A stretch of 24,154 nucleotides of DNA from DASTDY01 sp035478375 (GCA_035478375.1 DATIJQ010000023.1:1-24154), one strand, 5' to 3'; positions 14,335 through 23,704 are shown, counted from the first letter of the stretch. The notes: a model not told the origin generated them from the letters alone. Program-made: numbers and translations.

Positions 14335-15600
14335 GTGAAAGATAAATTAAAACAACTCCATAGCGACACTCTCGTGCGTAACTCACTCTATTTAATGGTC
14401 AGCACCGGCATTATGGCTGTGTTGGGCTTTGTGTTTTGGCTGATTAGCGCCCGCATTTTTTCGCCAGAAGCAATTGGCATTGCCACAACGCTTATTTCGG
14501 CTATGAACCTTATTTCGTATGTGGGCCTGCTTGGCTTTAACAGCACGTTTATACGCATGTTGCCGACATCTAAAAATCGCAGCGAAGAAATTAATACGGG
14601 ACTCATACTCTCGATAAGCGGCGCTATTTTGGTAAGCATTATTTACGTTTTTTTGGTGCCGTACATTGCACCAAAGTTAGGTGTTATTCACGACAATTGG
14701 CTATACGGCGCAGGCTTTGTTTTCATGGCCGCCATGGCCACCGTCAATCTGTTAACCGACAGCATTTTTATCGCCTTCCGCGCCGCAAAGTACAACTTAC
14801 TTATAGACGGCATTATTATGAGCAGCATAAAGTTAGCGCTGCCATTTTTATTAGTAGGTCTCGGCGCGTTCGGACTTTTTGCAGCATCCGGAGCCGCAGC
14901 GGCTGTCGCTTTGGTCTTAAGTATTATATTTTTAGTCACAAAATTTGGCTACGTGCCACGGCTACACATTAATAAAGCGACGTTGAGTCGGGTTATAAAA
15001 TATTCGTTTTCTAACTACGTTGCAAACTTATTAAACATCGTGCCAACACTTGTTTTACCATTGGTCACACTTAACAAACTTGGTGCGGCGGCGGCAGGGT
15101 ATTATTATTTGGCTTTTATGATTGCCAATTTGTTGTACACAGTCGTATATGCAATTTCGCAATCGCTTTTTGCCGAGGGATCGTATGCCGACCGCGGTTT
15201 GCGTGAACTTTTAAAACGCGCAACCGTCGTTTTGGCGGCTGTTATGATCCCGGGTGCCATTGTATTGTATTTTGGTGCACGTTTATTACTGCATGTTTAC
15301 GGCCCAACCTACGCCGAGCAAGCTGCCCCGCTACTACAAGTCTTTGCAATTGCTGGACCAATGGTTGCACTGTACACAATCGCCAATGTTGTGCAGCGCA
15401 TCATGAAACAAACCCGTGGGTTGATTATTGTCAACGCCGTGTACGTCGTAACCATTACCGTCTGCGCGCTGTTATGGGTCGGCAATGGTTTGGTCTGGGT
15501 CGGTTACGCGTGGCTGACAGGCCAGGTTTTGTCTGGCCTTACTGGTCTCGTTTTGGTGTGGCGACAGCAGCGGCGCGCTCGTTCACTACTCGCCGAATAA
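14335..15600 (+). CDS. Wzx-like polysaccharide flippase (MOP/MVF superfamily)
   Basis: The 421-residue protein has about 12 predicted membrane helices and the opening typical of Wzx/RfbX-type transporters: a short basic N-terminus, VRNSLYLMVSTGIMAVLGFVFW, then ARIFSPEAIGIATTLISAMNL. Such proteins flip lipid-linked sugar units from the inner to the outer face of the membrane. No O-antigen polymerase (Wzy) is recognisable in the window, though the DUF2206 protein is a possible partner. Upstream in-frame codons exist to 14110, but they run through the divergent promoter region and the start of the opposite gene, so GTG 14335 with its SD is chosen. The 3' end overlaps the convergent pyruvyl transferase gene by 62 bp. 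Family level is confident; the transported glycan is unknown. Confidence 0.85.
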   Translation: MKDKLKQLHSDTLVRNSLYLMVSTGIMAVLGFVFWLISARIFSPEAIGIATTLISAMNLISYVGLLGFNSTFIRMLPTSKNRSEEINTGLILSISGAILVSIIYVFLVPYIAPKLGVIHDNWLYGAGFVFMAAMATVNLLTDSIFIAFRAAKYNLLIDGIIMSSIKLALPFLLVGLGAFGLFAASGAAAAVALVLSIIFLVTKFGYVPRLHINKATLSRVIKYSFSNYVANLLNIVPTLVLPLVTLNKLGAAAAGYYYLAFMIANLLYTVVYAISQSLFAEGSYADRGLRELLKRATVVLAAVMIPGAIVLYFGARLLLHVYGPTYAEQAAPLLQVFAIAGPMVALYTIANVVQRIMKQTRGLIIVNAVYVVTITVCALLWVGNGLVWVGYAWLTGQVLSGLTGLVLVWRQQRRARSLLAE

Positions 15601-16828
15601 TACTTGGCACGTCTTTGGCTTGCTGCACATAAGGTGGCAGTACTTTTTTGAGATGAGTCAAATAGCTTTTGCGCTCGGCTACCAACTGTTCAAGCAGCGT
15701 TTTGAGTTTTGGCGCCGTTACGGCTTCTATTTTTATAACCCACTTGTCTAGGTCAAGGTCATGCATAATGCCGCCGGTCTTGTGTTCGTATTCGATGGCG
15801 ATGCACGGCACATAACTCGTAACACCAAAAATAACAGAATGGAATCGTGTGCCAATCAGGTAGTCAAGCTTGCCGTACATGGCTTTGAGGGTCAGATGAT
15901 CGACGTGTTCGTCAACAACGATAGGGCGAATGGCACAAAAATCAGCAATACGCTTTTCGACAATGCGATCGTCATCTGCACGGAACCGTGATGTAACCTG
16001 CGGAATCAGCACCACGTTCATACCGTACTTTTGTTGCGCAAAATCAATCACTTTGGCCAGAGATTTTTCGTAAATAGTTTGTTGCTTTGCAGGCAGCCAT
16101 TGGCGAGCCGTAATGCCAAGCACCGGCGCGCCCTTTTTTAAATTGAAAGGCTTAAAGACGTCGGGTTGGGCCGGAACTTCAAACGCAAAACCAGAGTCCA
16201 CGGTTTTAAGTAAGCGGCTTGGGTCAACGCCAATACGCGTCAGCAAGTCGATGCTCGGCTGCTCGCGCACCATCACTAAATCGGCGGTGTTAAACATGGC
16301 GCGCACCCAACGTTCTTGGCGCTTATTGCCGTACGGGCCGTACGATTGTGGGCCCAAAATAACAACTTTACCAAGCCGTTTGCCAAGTTTGAGTGGCATC
16401 AGCCGGAAGAACACATTTAAGTCCCATCCAATGGTGTTTTTGCCGTTAATATAGCCGCCGCCCAACGAAACAACAACGTCACTGCTCATGAGTGTCTGGA
16501 GCTCAACGCGCACTTCCCACGGCAGCAATTCGTTCAACATTTTGTACAGACCTTTGGGGCCAATAAACCACACTTCGCCAATAAAAATGCACAACAATTT
16601 GCGTAGCACCCGGCGGATTGGGTTAATTGATTCTTCGCTCGTATAGCGGATAATCGCGCCTTTGTTTGTGACGCCTTCAAAGGTGTGGAATTTGCGTGGG
16701 TCTTCCATGCTATTTAATGCAATGTCCGCTTTAGGAAACGCCTGCTTAACCTGTTTGAGCATAACGCTCACCAGCGATGCGTCGCCGCCATTTTCGCGCA
16801 CATAGGCATTTACAACAAAAATCTTCAT
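15539..16828 (-). CDS. Polysaccharide pyruvyl transferase family protein
   Basis: The 429-residue protein belongs to the CsaB/WcaK-type family, which adds pyruvate ketals from phosphoenolpyruvate to cell-wall or exopolysaccharide sugars. Recognisable parts are the N-terminal IFVVNAYVRENGGDASLVSVML, the glycine-rich SLGGGYINGKNT, VILGPQSYGP, a linker with LGITARQW, and the C-terminal GTRFHSVIFGVTSYVPCIAIEYEHKTGG, a strong family signature. It is the last gene of the leftward glycan operon, 14 nt after the DUF2206 gene, with SD AAGGAG about 5 nt before ATG 16828. The last 20 codons overlap the 3' end of the convergent flippase gene. Pyruvylated wall glycans often anchor surface-layer proteins; whether that applies here cannot be seen. 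Confidence 0.88.
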   Translation of the reverse strand: MKIFVVNAYVRENGGDASLVSVMLKQVKQAFPKADIALNSMEDPRKFHTFEGVTNKGAIIRYTSEESINPIRRVLRKLLCIFIGEVWFIGPKGLYKMLNELLPWEVRVELQTLMSSDVVVSLGGGYINGKNTIGWDLNVFFRLMPLKLGKRLGKVVILGPQSYGPYGNKRQERWVRAMFNTADLVMVREQPSIDLLTRIGVDPSRLLKTVDSGFAFEVPAQPDVFKPFNLKKGAPVLGITARQWLPAKQQTIYEKSLAKVIDFAQQKYGMNVVLIPQVTSRFRADDDRIVEKRIADFCAIRPIVVDEHVDHLTLKAMYGKLDYLIGTRFHSVIFGVTSYVPCIAIEYEHKTGGIMHDLDLDKWVIKIEAVTAPKLKTLLEQLVAERKSYLTHLKKVLPPYVQQAKDVPSIIRRVVNERAAAVATPKRDQ

Positions 16829-16842
16829 ATTTCTCCTTTGCT

Positions 16843-19206
16843 TTAATGGTAGACGCGCGAGCCGCCGTTATTGTAAATCAAGTTTTTATTGTCATCAAGG
16901 AATTGTATCGGGTAACTATAACTGATCAATTTACCATTATAATAGACCGTCGCTTGCTGCTTTGAAACCGTGGCGTAACCCAAAAATACGTAGGCGTTTT
17001 TGCGGACCAAGCCAGGGTAAACATCGTTGAGCAAATCTTGCTGCACGGCTTCTTGCACCTTAAAACTTGTGTAGCGGTCAACAAACACACTGTCGGTTTG
17101 GAGCTCTTCGGTGCGGGCTTTGTGTAAGACGCCATTTAGCCAGTCGGCACCCAACGTTTCTTGTTTGTGCGTATAATACAAATCATAATAAATGCCAGAA
17201 TTAAACAGGTGCAGCTGCGGTTGGTAGCCGCCCAAAAAGGCTGTAAATACACCAGTCATAGTGGTAAACATAATTAGTACAGCTGCACAGGCAATACTAA
17301 TGCGCAGGCGTTCTTTAATTTTTGGAATAACATACATGCTGCCAAGCACCACGGCAATACCCGCAAATAACAGTAGTTGTTGCAGCATACGTGACAGATC
17401 GTAATCAGCCAAAAGCACGGGCAAGGCAATCATGCCGCCCATAAGCAAAACGGCGCCGATGTGTAACGAACGCAACTCACTCGTCAGTTTATTATTAAAA
17501 CGTTTGGCAAACAAAATAATACACACGCCAGCAACGACCATAAGTTGCAAAAAGCGTTCGACATTTGCGTGCAATGCATCGTTTATGGCTGCGACTGGTA
17601 CGCCATGGTCTTTTAGCCATGTACCGAGTGGAGTTAATGGGATTTCGGGCGTGCCTTCAATCGAGAACTTGTACTGACTATACGTGCTTTTATCGTAAAA
17701 CGCCGTATCGCCGTTGCGTTGGTGACTATACGCGCCCAGCTGTTCAAAGTAGCGATACAATTTTTGCTGGTCGGTTAATTTATTAACCGTGTCGTAGCTA
17801 AAATAGGTGTCTTGCGAGGGTGAATCGCCAGCAATTGCCTGCTGAATGTGGGTCATTGTATCAAAAAATACTTTGGTCAGCTGGCCCGAACTATTGGTCA
17901 GCTGCACACTCCACACAAAGCTCGCCGCAAACAAAATAATAAGCATGGGCAACGTAATAAGCGACTGTTTGGTTTTTTCGCGCCAGACTTTAAGGTTGAG
18001 CGCGCGGTACCATTTGCGTGTCGGTTTTACGTGATTAGCAATGAATCGAAGTGTCGGCTGAGCCACAACGCAAACAGCGATTAGCCCGAGCATGGTGTAG
18101 TTGGTAGAATAATGCGACACAATAACGCACGCCACCATCGCTAAAAACGCAATGCGGCGCGTCCACAAAGACAAACTACGATTAAAAATAAGCCACACCA
18201 TAATACCGGCGAATAGCAGGGCGAGTTCTTGCCGGTTAAGCATCGGCATGTCAGTAAAAAATGTTGGGAACGACACAAAATAAAGCGTGGCCAGCAATGC
18301 CGTACGTTTAGCGGCGCCCTTTAAAAAGCTTTGACCCGTTAGCAGTACCAGGCATGGCACAAAGGCAAAAATAATCTGGAATAAAACTTTAAAAACATAG
18401 TAAGTTTGGACGTCGAGCAAACGATAAAAAACAGTCGGCAATAAGGTGACGCTTAAGCATGCATTGTAGGCATCTTTAGCAACGCCCATCGACCATCTGC
18501 CATTGGTAGTGGTTTGCATAAACAGACGAAATTCATGCTGAATATCGTGGCCGGTAATGTACCACCCACGTAACGACGTCATAAATAACAGACTCAACCC
18601 TAGCAAAAATACGGCAATAAATAACGTGCTTTGGCGCAGGCGGTTAGCCATATACATAAGGGCACCGATGTAGACGGTCATACCAACAAGCATAATGACA
18701 GTGAACAAATTACTGCCGCCATTATTGAGACTAGTCGAGCCCATAATGGCAAGGCCGACAAAAATAAGCGGCGTGAGCGCAAATGCAACATCAATGCCAG
18801 CGGGTTTTTTAACGGTGAGTGCATCCAGTTTAGCCTTAAATCGCCACTTGTTGCGCCAAGCAAGCGCAATCCATAATAGGACAACGAGCAGGCCAATTTC
18901 GGGAATTAACACAACCGTATCGAGCGGCCGGTTAACATGCAGCAATGGTAAAACGGCATTGCCAATAAGCGGCCAAAAGATCAGCAACGCCAAGCTAAAT
19001 GCCAGACTGAACAAAAGTTTTAGCAGACCCGACAAGCGGTGCATGTTCAGCAAAAGGACAACAAAATAACCTGGCACAAACAGCAAGTACGGGAAGCCCA
19101 CAATGTTTAGCAAACCGAACGGGCTATAATGTGTGGCTGCCAATGCGCCAAACAGTGCGCTCCATAAAACGGTGATGATGGTAAGTTTTTTGAGTGTTAT
19201 TTTCAT
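16843..19206 (-). CDS. DUF2206-type multi-pass membrane protein
   Basis: The 787-residue protein is dominated by hydrophobic helices (a dozen or more), with a large extracytoplasmic loop and a soluble C-terminal region of about 110 residues ending in NLIYNNGGSRVYH. After several helices it has YITGHDIQHEFRLF, with acidic residues placed like the D..E motif of GT-C glycosyltransferases and typical of DUF2206 proteins. FVSFPTFFTDMPMLNRQELALLFAGIMVW and VSHYSTNYT follow. A role in transferring or polymerising glycan units outside the cell is inference; the family has no agreed biochemical function. The ATG overlaps the stop of the upstream fusion gene as ATGA (19203-19206), so the two are translationally coupled. 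No truncation is visible. Confidence 0.78.
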   Translation of the reverse strand: MKITLKKLTIITVLWSALFGALAATHYSPFGLLNIVGFPYLLFVPGYFVVLLLNMHRLSGLLKLLFSLAFSLALLIFWPLIGNAVLPLLHVNRPLDTVVLIPEIGLLVVLLWIALAWRNKWRFKAKLDALTVKKPAGIDVAFALTPLIFVGLAIMGSTSLNNGGSNLFTVIMLVGMTVYIGALMYMANRLRQSTLFIAVFLLGLSLLFMTSLRGWYITGHDIQHEFRLFMQTTTNGRWSMGVAKDAYNACLSVTLLPTVFYRLLDVQTYYVFKVLFQIIFAFVPCLVLLTGQSFLKGAAKRTALLATLYFVSFPTFFTDMPMLNRQELALLFAGIMVWLIFNRSLSLWTRRIAFLAMVACVIVSHYSTNYTMLGLIAVCVVAQPTLRFIANHVKPTRKWYRALNLKVWREKTKQSLITLPMLIILFAASFVWSVQLTNSSGQLTKVFFDTMTHIQQAIAGDSPSQDTYFSYDTVNKLTDQQKLYRYFEQLGAYSHQRNGDTAFYDKSTYSQYKFSIEGTPEIPLTPLGTWLKDHGVPVAAINDALHANVERFLQLMVVAGVCIILFAKRFNNKLTSELRSLHIGAVLLMGGMIALPVLLADYDLSRMLQQLLLFAGIAVVLGSMYVIPKIKERLRISIACAAVLIMFTTMTGVFTAFLGGYQPQLHLFNSGIYYDLYYTHKQETLGADWLNGVLHKARTEELQTDSVFVDRYTSFKVQEAVQQDLLNDVYPGLVRKNAYVFLGYATVSKQQATVYYNGKLISYSYPIQFLDDNKNLIYNNGGSRVYH

Positions 19207-22064
19207 GCTTTGATACCTTTATACAACGCCACGAACTGGTCCACAACTTTTGGCCAGGCATAATGTTTAGCCGCAGCTAAACTTTTTGCCGATAAGCTTG
19301 TCAATTCTTTTGGATCGTTCAATATTTTTTTAAGGGCAACGGCGAATGTTTCTGGCCCGGGCTTTTGTACAAGCACGCCGACATTACGCAATAATTCTGT
19401 CAGGCCTGGCGCGTCGGACGCGACAATCGGCAGCGCGCTCGCCATAGCTTCGAGTGTTACCAACGACATGCCTTCGCGGTCGGACGGCACAACCAAAACG
19501 TCGGCGGTTTTGTAAAATTCACGCGTTTGGATGGGATTTTTGTAGCCGACAAATGTGATGTTTTTTGCGCCGTTTGCTTGCTTTTGCAATGCCGCACGTT
19601 GGTCGCCATCACCAACAATTGTTAGGTGTGTGTTTGGCAGTTTTGCCATGGCGCCAATTAAACGATCAACACGTTTTTGTGCCGCAAGCCGCCCGACAAA
19701 TAATACCTGGTTTGCGCGCGTTTTGTAAGTGCGCGCTGGCATAAAATAATCTTCGCCAACGCCGTTTGGAATAATAGCGATGTCGTCGTGTTTACGCCCG
19801 TACGTTTGGCGAACAAACGCCTGCTGCTCGGGCGAAAACACCGCAACTTTGGTAGCACCACGGATCACCAAACGCAATACTGTCTTTTTATACGCCATAA
19901 AAATCGCGCCCAAAGGCCCAGACGGCTGCAAGTCTAAATGAAAGTGCACTACATACGGAACGCGCCGCAATTTACACGTCAACCACACGCGCTCAGGGAA
20001 ATATGCCTGCGCCAAATGTAGGTGCACAATACTGTGTTTTGGCGTACGCCACAGGGCTAACGAAAAGCCTGGCGTAATTGGCGTGTGAGCAAATTCAAAC
20101 GCCTTGAGCCGGTGAACGCCCAGGTTATTTGTCGTCAATTCTGCTGCAGCCCGCGGAATATTACTCGTCAAAACCTGGACGTTGTAATGTTCGGCAGCCA
20201 ACCCAGTTGCCAATGCTTTTGCTACGTTTTCCATGCCACCCAAATGTGGTGGGTAGTAGCCGGCAACATGCACAATTGTGGGTCGGCTGCTATTTTGCAA
20301 CAGCTCCAAAAATAAAGCCGTGCTGTGCTGCCATGTAAATATTTGAGTGACTTTTTGGTAGGCGTTCGTAGCGAGTTTGGCAGCTTTTTGTGGGTTATCG
20401 AGCAGGTCGACAATGGCAATCGCCAATGCTTCGGCGTCGGCGGGCGTAACAAGCAGACCGGTTTCTCCATCTGTTATAACGGTCGGAATGCCGCCAACAT
20501 TGCTGCCAATAACCGGCACACCACAGGCCATGGCTTCGACTAAAACCATGCCAAAGCTTTCGGTTGCGCAAACGCTGGGCAAAACTAAAATATCAGCTTT
20601 GTGGAACTCGTCGAGCAAATCCGCGCCACGCAATGCACCATAATAAACGGTGTGGTCGTCGGGCACAGGCTCGCCCTCGCCAACCACGTGCAGCTCAACG
20701 CCAGGTATCATGGCGACGGCGCGCTGCAAAAATTCTAAGCCTTTTATGCCACTGCGAAAATTACCAACAAACAAAATACGGCGAGTATTTGGTGCTTTAG
20801 TGCGTTTTGGGAACGCCTGGAGGTCAACGCCCGGAGTAATAACTGTCGATTTTGCGGCATATTTTTGCAAAAAACCATCGCGCACAAACGTTGAGCTGCA
20901 GACAATACGATCGGCGGCGCGCAGCATGCGCGGCAGTAGCAACTTTTCGTATAAACCAATTAGTTCGTCGGCAATAAACGCGCGCTTTTTCATTGTGCCG
21001 GAATGGTAGGTGACAATGCGTTTGCGGCCGCGGGCAGCAAAGATGGCAATATCCGGTAAACCGGGTACTGGTGCGTGGGCGTTAACAATGCCGGGGTCTT
21101 CGGCGTGAATTATCTTTTTGATTTGCCAGTACCACGCCACATTTACCGGTGTGTTCATGATTTTAAATTGCGTGGGCAGACGGTGCACACGAATACCGTC
21201 TTCGTCGCTTACCTGGTGCGTTTTTACGTCAGCAGAAGTCACCACACTGACGTCGTAACCGGCGCTTAGTGCACCGCGCGCCATGTATTCTGCATACCGT
21301 TCAACGCCGCCAACAAGCGGTTTGTAGTACGGCGCGGCAATGAGTAAACGCGGCTTGTTGAGTCCAGCCAGCTCACCATTTACCGCGTACTGTACGTCGG
21401 CGTGCCCGCTAATGTAACGCAAAACTTCTTCTAACTTTTGCCAGTCACCATGTTGATCGATTTCCCAGGAATGGCCCCATAGATGGAAGGTGCCACCTTC
21501 ACGCCTGGCTTTATCGAACATGGCTTTGGCCAAATTTTGCCACTGAAAATAGTAGGGAACTTTAAATGGATTATAGCCGGCGAACTTAAAAATCTTCCAT
21601 AAATCTTGGTAGTGGTTGTAGGCATTGACGGTGGTGTGCGATTCTTGTGGCGCGCCGTTAATGCGGTAAAAATGCCGTTTGACAGTGCGGGCATAAGCAA
21701 AGCCAAGTTCCGCAGCCATAGCCACGTGGCGCTTAAAATAGTTACCACCTGGGTAGCAAAACGTGGTGACGGGTTTGCCTAACAGTTTTTCTAAGTAGGT
21801 TTTGGAATCGAACATTTCTTGCCGGGCTTGATCGTCGCTAACTTCGGTCAAACGTGGGTGAGTCATGGTGTGAGCACCAATTTCGAAATCTTTGGCGAGG
21901 GTTTTAATTTGCGCGTCAGTCAGCAAATCTTCGCGTGTAAATTCGCGGTCGCGTGGCGAAATGTAAAATGTAGCTGGAATATTGTAGCGACGCAAAAGTT
22001 CTGCCAAACGCACGTCTAATTTATGGCCGTCATCCCAGCTAGTGGTAACGATTGGGCGACTCAC
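19203..22064 (-). CDS. CE4 polysaccharide deacetylase-GT4-GT4 triple fusion
   Basis: The 953-residue protein has three enzyme domains. Residues 1-230 form a NodB/CE4 deacetylase: TSWDDG (metal-binding DD at 11-12), HTMTHP (75-80), CYPGGNY (about 103-109) and LWGHSWE (about 195-201). Residues 238-590 form a GT4 glycosyltransferase (PYYKPLVGGVERYAEYMARG; E-x7-E in ESFGMVLVE, 502-510). Residues 595-953 form a second GT4 (GYYPPHLGGMENVAKALATG; E-x7-E in EGMSLVTLE, 864-872). There is no signal peptide, so all three domains should act in the cytosol on nucleotide- or lipid-linked sugars. The start is GTG 22064, which overlaps the upstream stop as GTGA and has a G-rich SD; a longer in-frame reading from 22124 lies inside the upstream gene. 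The two GT4 halves differ clearly in sequence, so this is not a recent duplication. Confidence 0.88.
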   Translation of the reverse strand: MSRPIVTTSWDDGHKLDVRLAELLRRYNIPATFYISPRDREFTREDLLTDAQIKTLAKDFEIGAHTMTHPRLTEVSDDQARQEMFDSKTYLEKLLGKPVTTFCYPGGNYFKRHVAMAAELGFAYARTVKRHFYRINGAPQESHTTVNAYNHYQDLWKIFKFAGYNPFKVPYYFQWQNLAKAMFDKARREGGTFHLWGHSWEIDQHGDWQKLEEVLRYISGHADVQYAVNGELAGLNKPRLLIAAPYYKPLVGGVERYAEYMARGALSAGYDVSVVTSADVKTHQVSDEDGIRVHRLPTQFKIMNTPVNVAWYWQIKKIIHAEDPGIVNAHAPVPGLPDIAIFAARGRKRIVTYHSGTMKKRAFIADELIGLYEKLLLPRMLRAADRIVCSSTFVRDGFLQKYAAKSTVITPGVDLQAFPKRTKAPNTRRILFVGNFRSGIKGLEFLQRAVAMIPGVELHVVGEGEPVPDDHTVYYGALRGADLLDEFHKADILVLPSVCATESFGMVLVEAMACGVPVIGSNVGGIPTVITDGETGLLVTPADAEALAIAIVDLLDNPQKAAKLATNAYQKVTQIFTWQHSTALFLELLQNSSRPTIVHVAGYYPPHLGGMENVAKALATGLAAEHYNVQVLTSNIPRAAAELTTNNLGVHRLKAFEFAHTPITPGFSLALWRTPKHSIVHLHLAQAYFPERVWLTCKLRRVPYVVHFHLDLQPSGPLGAIFMAYKKTVLRLVIRGATKVAVFSPEQQAFVRQTYGRKHDDIAIIPNGVGEDYFMPARTYKTRANQVLFVGRLAAQKRVDRLIGAMAKLPNTHLTIVGDGDQRAALQKQANGAKNITFVGYKNPIQTREFYKTADVLVVPSDREGMSLVTLEAMASALPIVASDAPGLTELLRNVGVLVQKPGPETFAVALKKILNDPKELTSLSAKSLAAAKHYAWPKVVDQFVALYKGIKA

Positions 22065-23206
22065 GAACGGCCCCCAGGCAAACTGTCGTACTGAGTTTCG
22101 AGCTGCGTAGTAATGCGCTCCCAACTAAAATGCTGGTCGGCGTAGCTGCGCGAATAAGCACCCATGCGGTGGCGGCGGCCAGCGTTGGCGGTGAGCTCGG
22201 CGATAGCCATGCGCACGTTTTGGTCAGTAGCTTCGGGCAATGCGCACACTAAATCGCGGTCGAGTTTATACCGCGCATAACCCTTATCGTCGGCCAAAAT
22301 AATCGGCAAACCAGTCGCCATGGCTTCTTGTACAGAAAGCGGAAAGCCTTCACCAATACTGGGCAACACAAATACATCGGCTGCGCGGTATAAATTGGCC
22401 AATTGTGACTGCGGCAATTTGCCCAAAAAAATAATATTAGGGTCATTGCTTTTGCGCGCGTCACCGCCGGCAAAGACTAATTGATAGCTAGAACTGTGAG
22501 CGGCCAACACTTTGTCGAAGCCTTTTTTGGGCACAAAGCGACCAACAAAAAGCACAACTGGTTTTGTAGCGCTTAAGTTAAAAGTTTGGCGGACGGCTTG
22601 TTTTTCGCCAGAGGTCGCTGGGTGAAATAATGACGTGTCAACGCCATTTACCACATTTTTAAGCTTGTGACTGGCAGCACCGTGCTCGACAACATGTTGA
22701 GCGACGCGATCATTTAGCGTAAATACAACGCTGCTGGTGCGATACACTAACTGGCCAGCCAAAGCATGAAGGACTTTTTGAACAAGCATAACAAACAGGC
22801 TTGGGTGCTGCACCAAATCGACATGTTGTGTCACAAAAAGCGGCTTGCGCCACAAACTCGCCACCATGGCAGCAACAACACAGGGCATATATACTGCGTC
22901 GTGAATATGCACCGCATCGGCTTTACGCAGGGTAAAAATAAGTGTCCACAACAGACTAAACGGTTCAAAGAATGGGAATGGAACGCCGCGTTTTTCTAAA
23001 ATATTGAGCGCCGGCAAACGCAAAACAGTCACATTATTAATGCGTTGCCTAAATGCGCGCGCACCAATGCGGCTTGTTATGACAGTCACGTTGTGACCGC
23101 GGGCTGCTAGCTGTTCGGCCTGGTTTTTGACTACGATTTCGATGCCACCCATATGCGGTACATAATAATGGCAAACGATGACGATATTTTTGCGCCGCTC
23201 GCTCAT
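22061..23206 (-). CDS. GT4 family glycosyltransferase
   Basis: The 381-residue protein is a retaining GT-B fold enzyme of family GT4. The N-terminal domain opens with KNIVIVCHYYVPHMGGIEIVVKNQAEQLAARGHNVTVIT, including the glycine-rich MGG loop. The C-terminal domain has VVLFVGRFVPKKGFDKVL, a nucleotide-sugar binding segment, and GEGFPLSVQEAMATGLPIILAD with the E-x7-E motif. It probably adds a hexose to a lipid-linked intermediate in the cytosol. Donor and acceptor cannot be told. The ATG at 23206 overlaps the upstream stop as ATGA; the in-frame longer start at 23230 would lie within the preceding gene. Its 3' end overlaps the next gene as GTGA. It is the second gene of the five-gene glycan operon. 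Confidence 0.9.
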   Translation of the reverse strand: MSERRKNIVIVCHYYVPHMGGIEIVVKNQAEQLAARGHNVTVITSRIGARAFRQRINNVTVLRLPALNILEKRGVPFPFFEPFSLLWTLIFTLRKADAVHIHDAVYMPCVVAAMVASLWRKPLFVTQHVDLVQHPSLFVMLVQKVLHALAGQLVYRTSSVVFTLNDRVAQHVVEHGAASHKLKNVVNGVDTSLFHPATSGEKQAVRQTFNLSATKPVVLFVGRFVPKKGFDKVLAAHSSSYQLVFAGGDARKSNDPNIIFLGKLPQSQLANLYRAADVFVLPSIGEGFPLSVQEAMATGLPIILADDKGYARYKLDRDLVCALPEATDQNVRMAIAELTANAGRRHRMGAYSRSYADQHFSWERITTQLETQYDSLPGGRS

Positions 23207-23646
23207 TCCGCCGCCTGCCGTTCCACCCAAAAATGGATGGATTGTTGTTTAGTCGGCAATTCTACGCTAATTTCGCCACGACCGTCGCCACTCGGCACAG
23301 TAATTTGCTTGGTAACTGTCCGGGCGGCAGTATTAGCCAATGTGACTGAACCGTCGATTAACGGAGTGACCGCGCCATGTGTGTCAGTAAACGTAATTTT
23401 GTAAGGATATGTCTTGTTTTGCGCTTCGAGGTTGTGGATCACAAAACTTACAGTCAATTGCTGATCCTCCACAACTTTGGATGGAATATGGGTTGGGTCA
23501 GCAAAAAAAAGTTCCGTCAAACGCTCGGGTTGGCGGGTAGTAGCGAGTGTGGCTTGTTGACGTTGGGTAATAGAAATTACAATGGCACCGCCTACCACTA
23601 AAATGGCAACGGCCCAAGCTAATAACTGCGGTTTTGTTAATCGCAC
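23203..23646 (-). CDS. Membrane-anchored DUF1616-like small protein, first gene of the glycan operon
   Basis: The 147-residue protein has a short basic start, one membrane helix (about residues 8-26) and an extracytoplasmic beta-rich domain. The segment RLTELFFADPTHIPSKVV, followed by QLTVSFVIHNLEAQNKTYPYKITF and a C-terminal SVELP..QQSIHFWVER, resembles DUF1616-type Ig-like domains found on bacterial and archaeal surface proteins. Function is unknown. An accessory role in surface-glycan assembly or binding is inferred only from its position ahead of the glycosyltransferases. The start is GTG 23646, with AAAGGG 5 nt upstream; the stop overlaps the next ATG as ATGA. Confidence 0.65.
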   Translation of the reverse strand: MRLTKPQLLAWAVAILVVGGAIVISITQRQQATLATTRQPERLTELFFADPTHIPSKVVEDQQLTVSFVIHNLEAQNKTYPYKITFTDTHGAVTPLIDGSVTLANTAARTVTKQITVPSGDGRGEISVELPTKQQSIHFWVERQAAE

Positions 23647-23677
23647 GTTAACCCTTTATTTACATTACATAACAACA

Positions 23678-23693
23678 ACGGGCGGGTGCCCGT
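23678..23693 (-). other. 5'-terminal hairpin in the glycan operon leader
   Basis: A perfect 6-bp stem ACGGGC/GCCCGT with a 4-nt loop (ACCC on the minus strand) lies within about 5 nt of the predicted transcription start of the operon, 31 nt upstream of its GTG. It could stabilise the mRNA end; on the plus strand a T-rich stretch follows, so a terminator reading toward the right is also possible. Confidence 0.5.
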
Positions 23694-23704
23694 CTATTAC
23701 CTTA

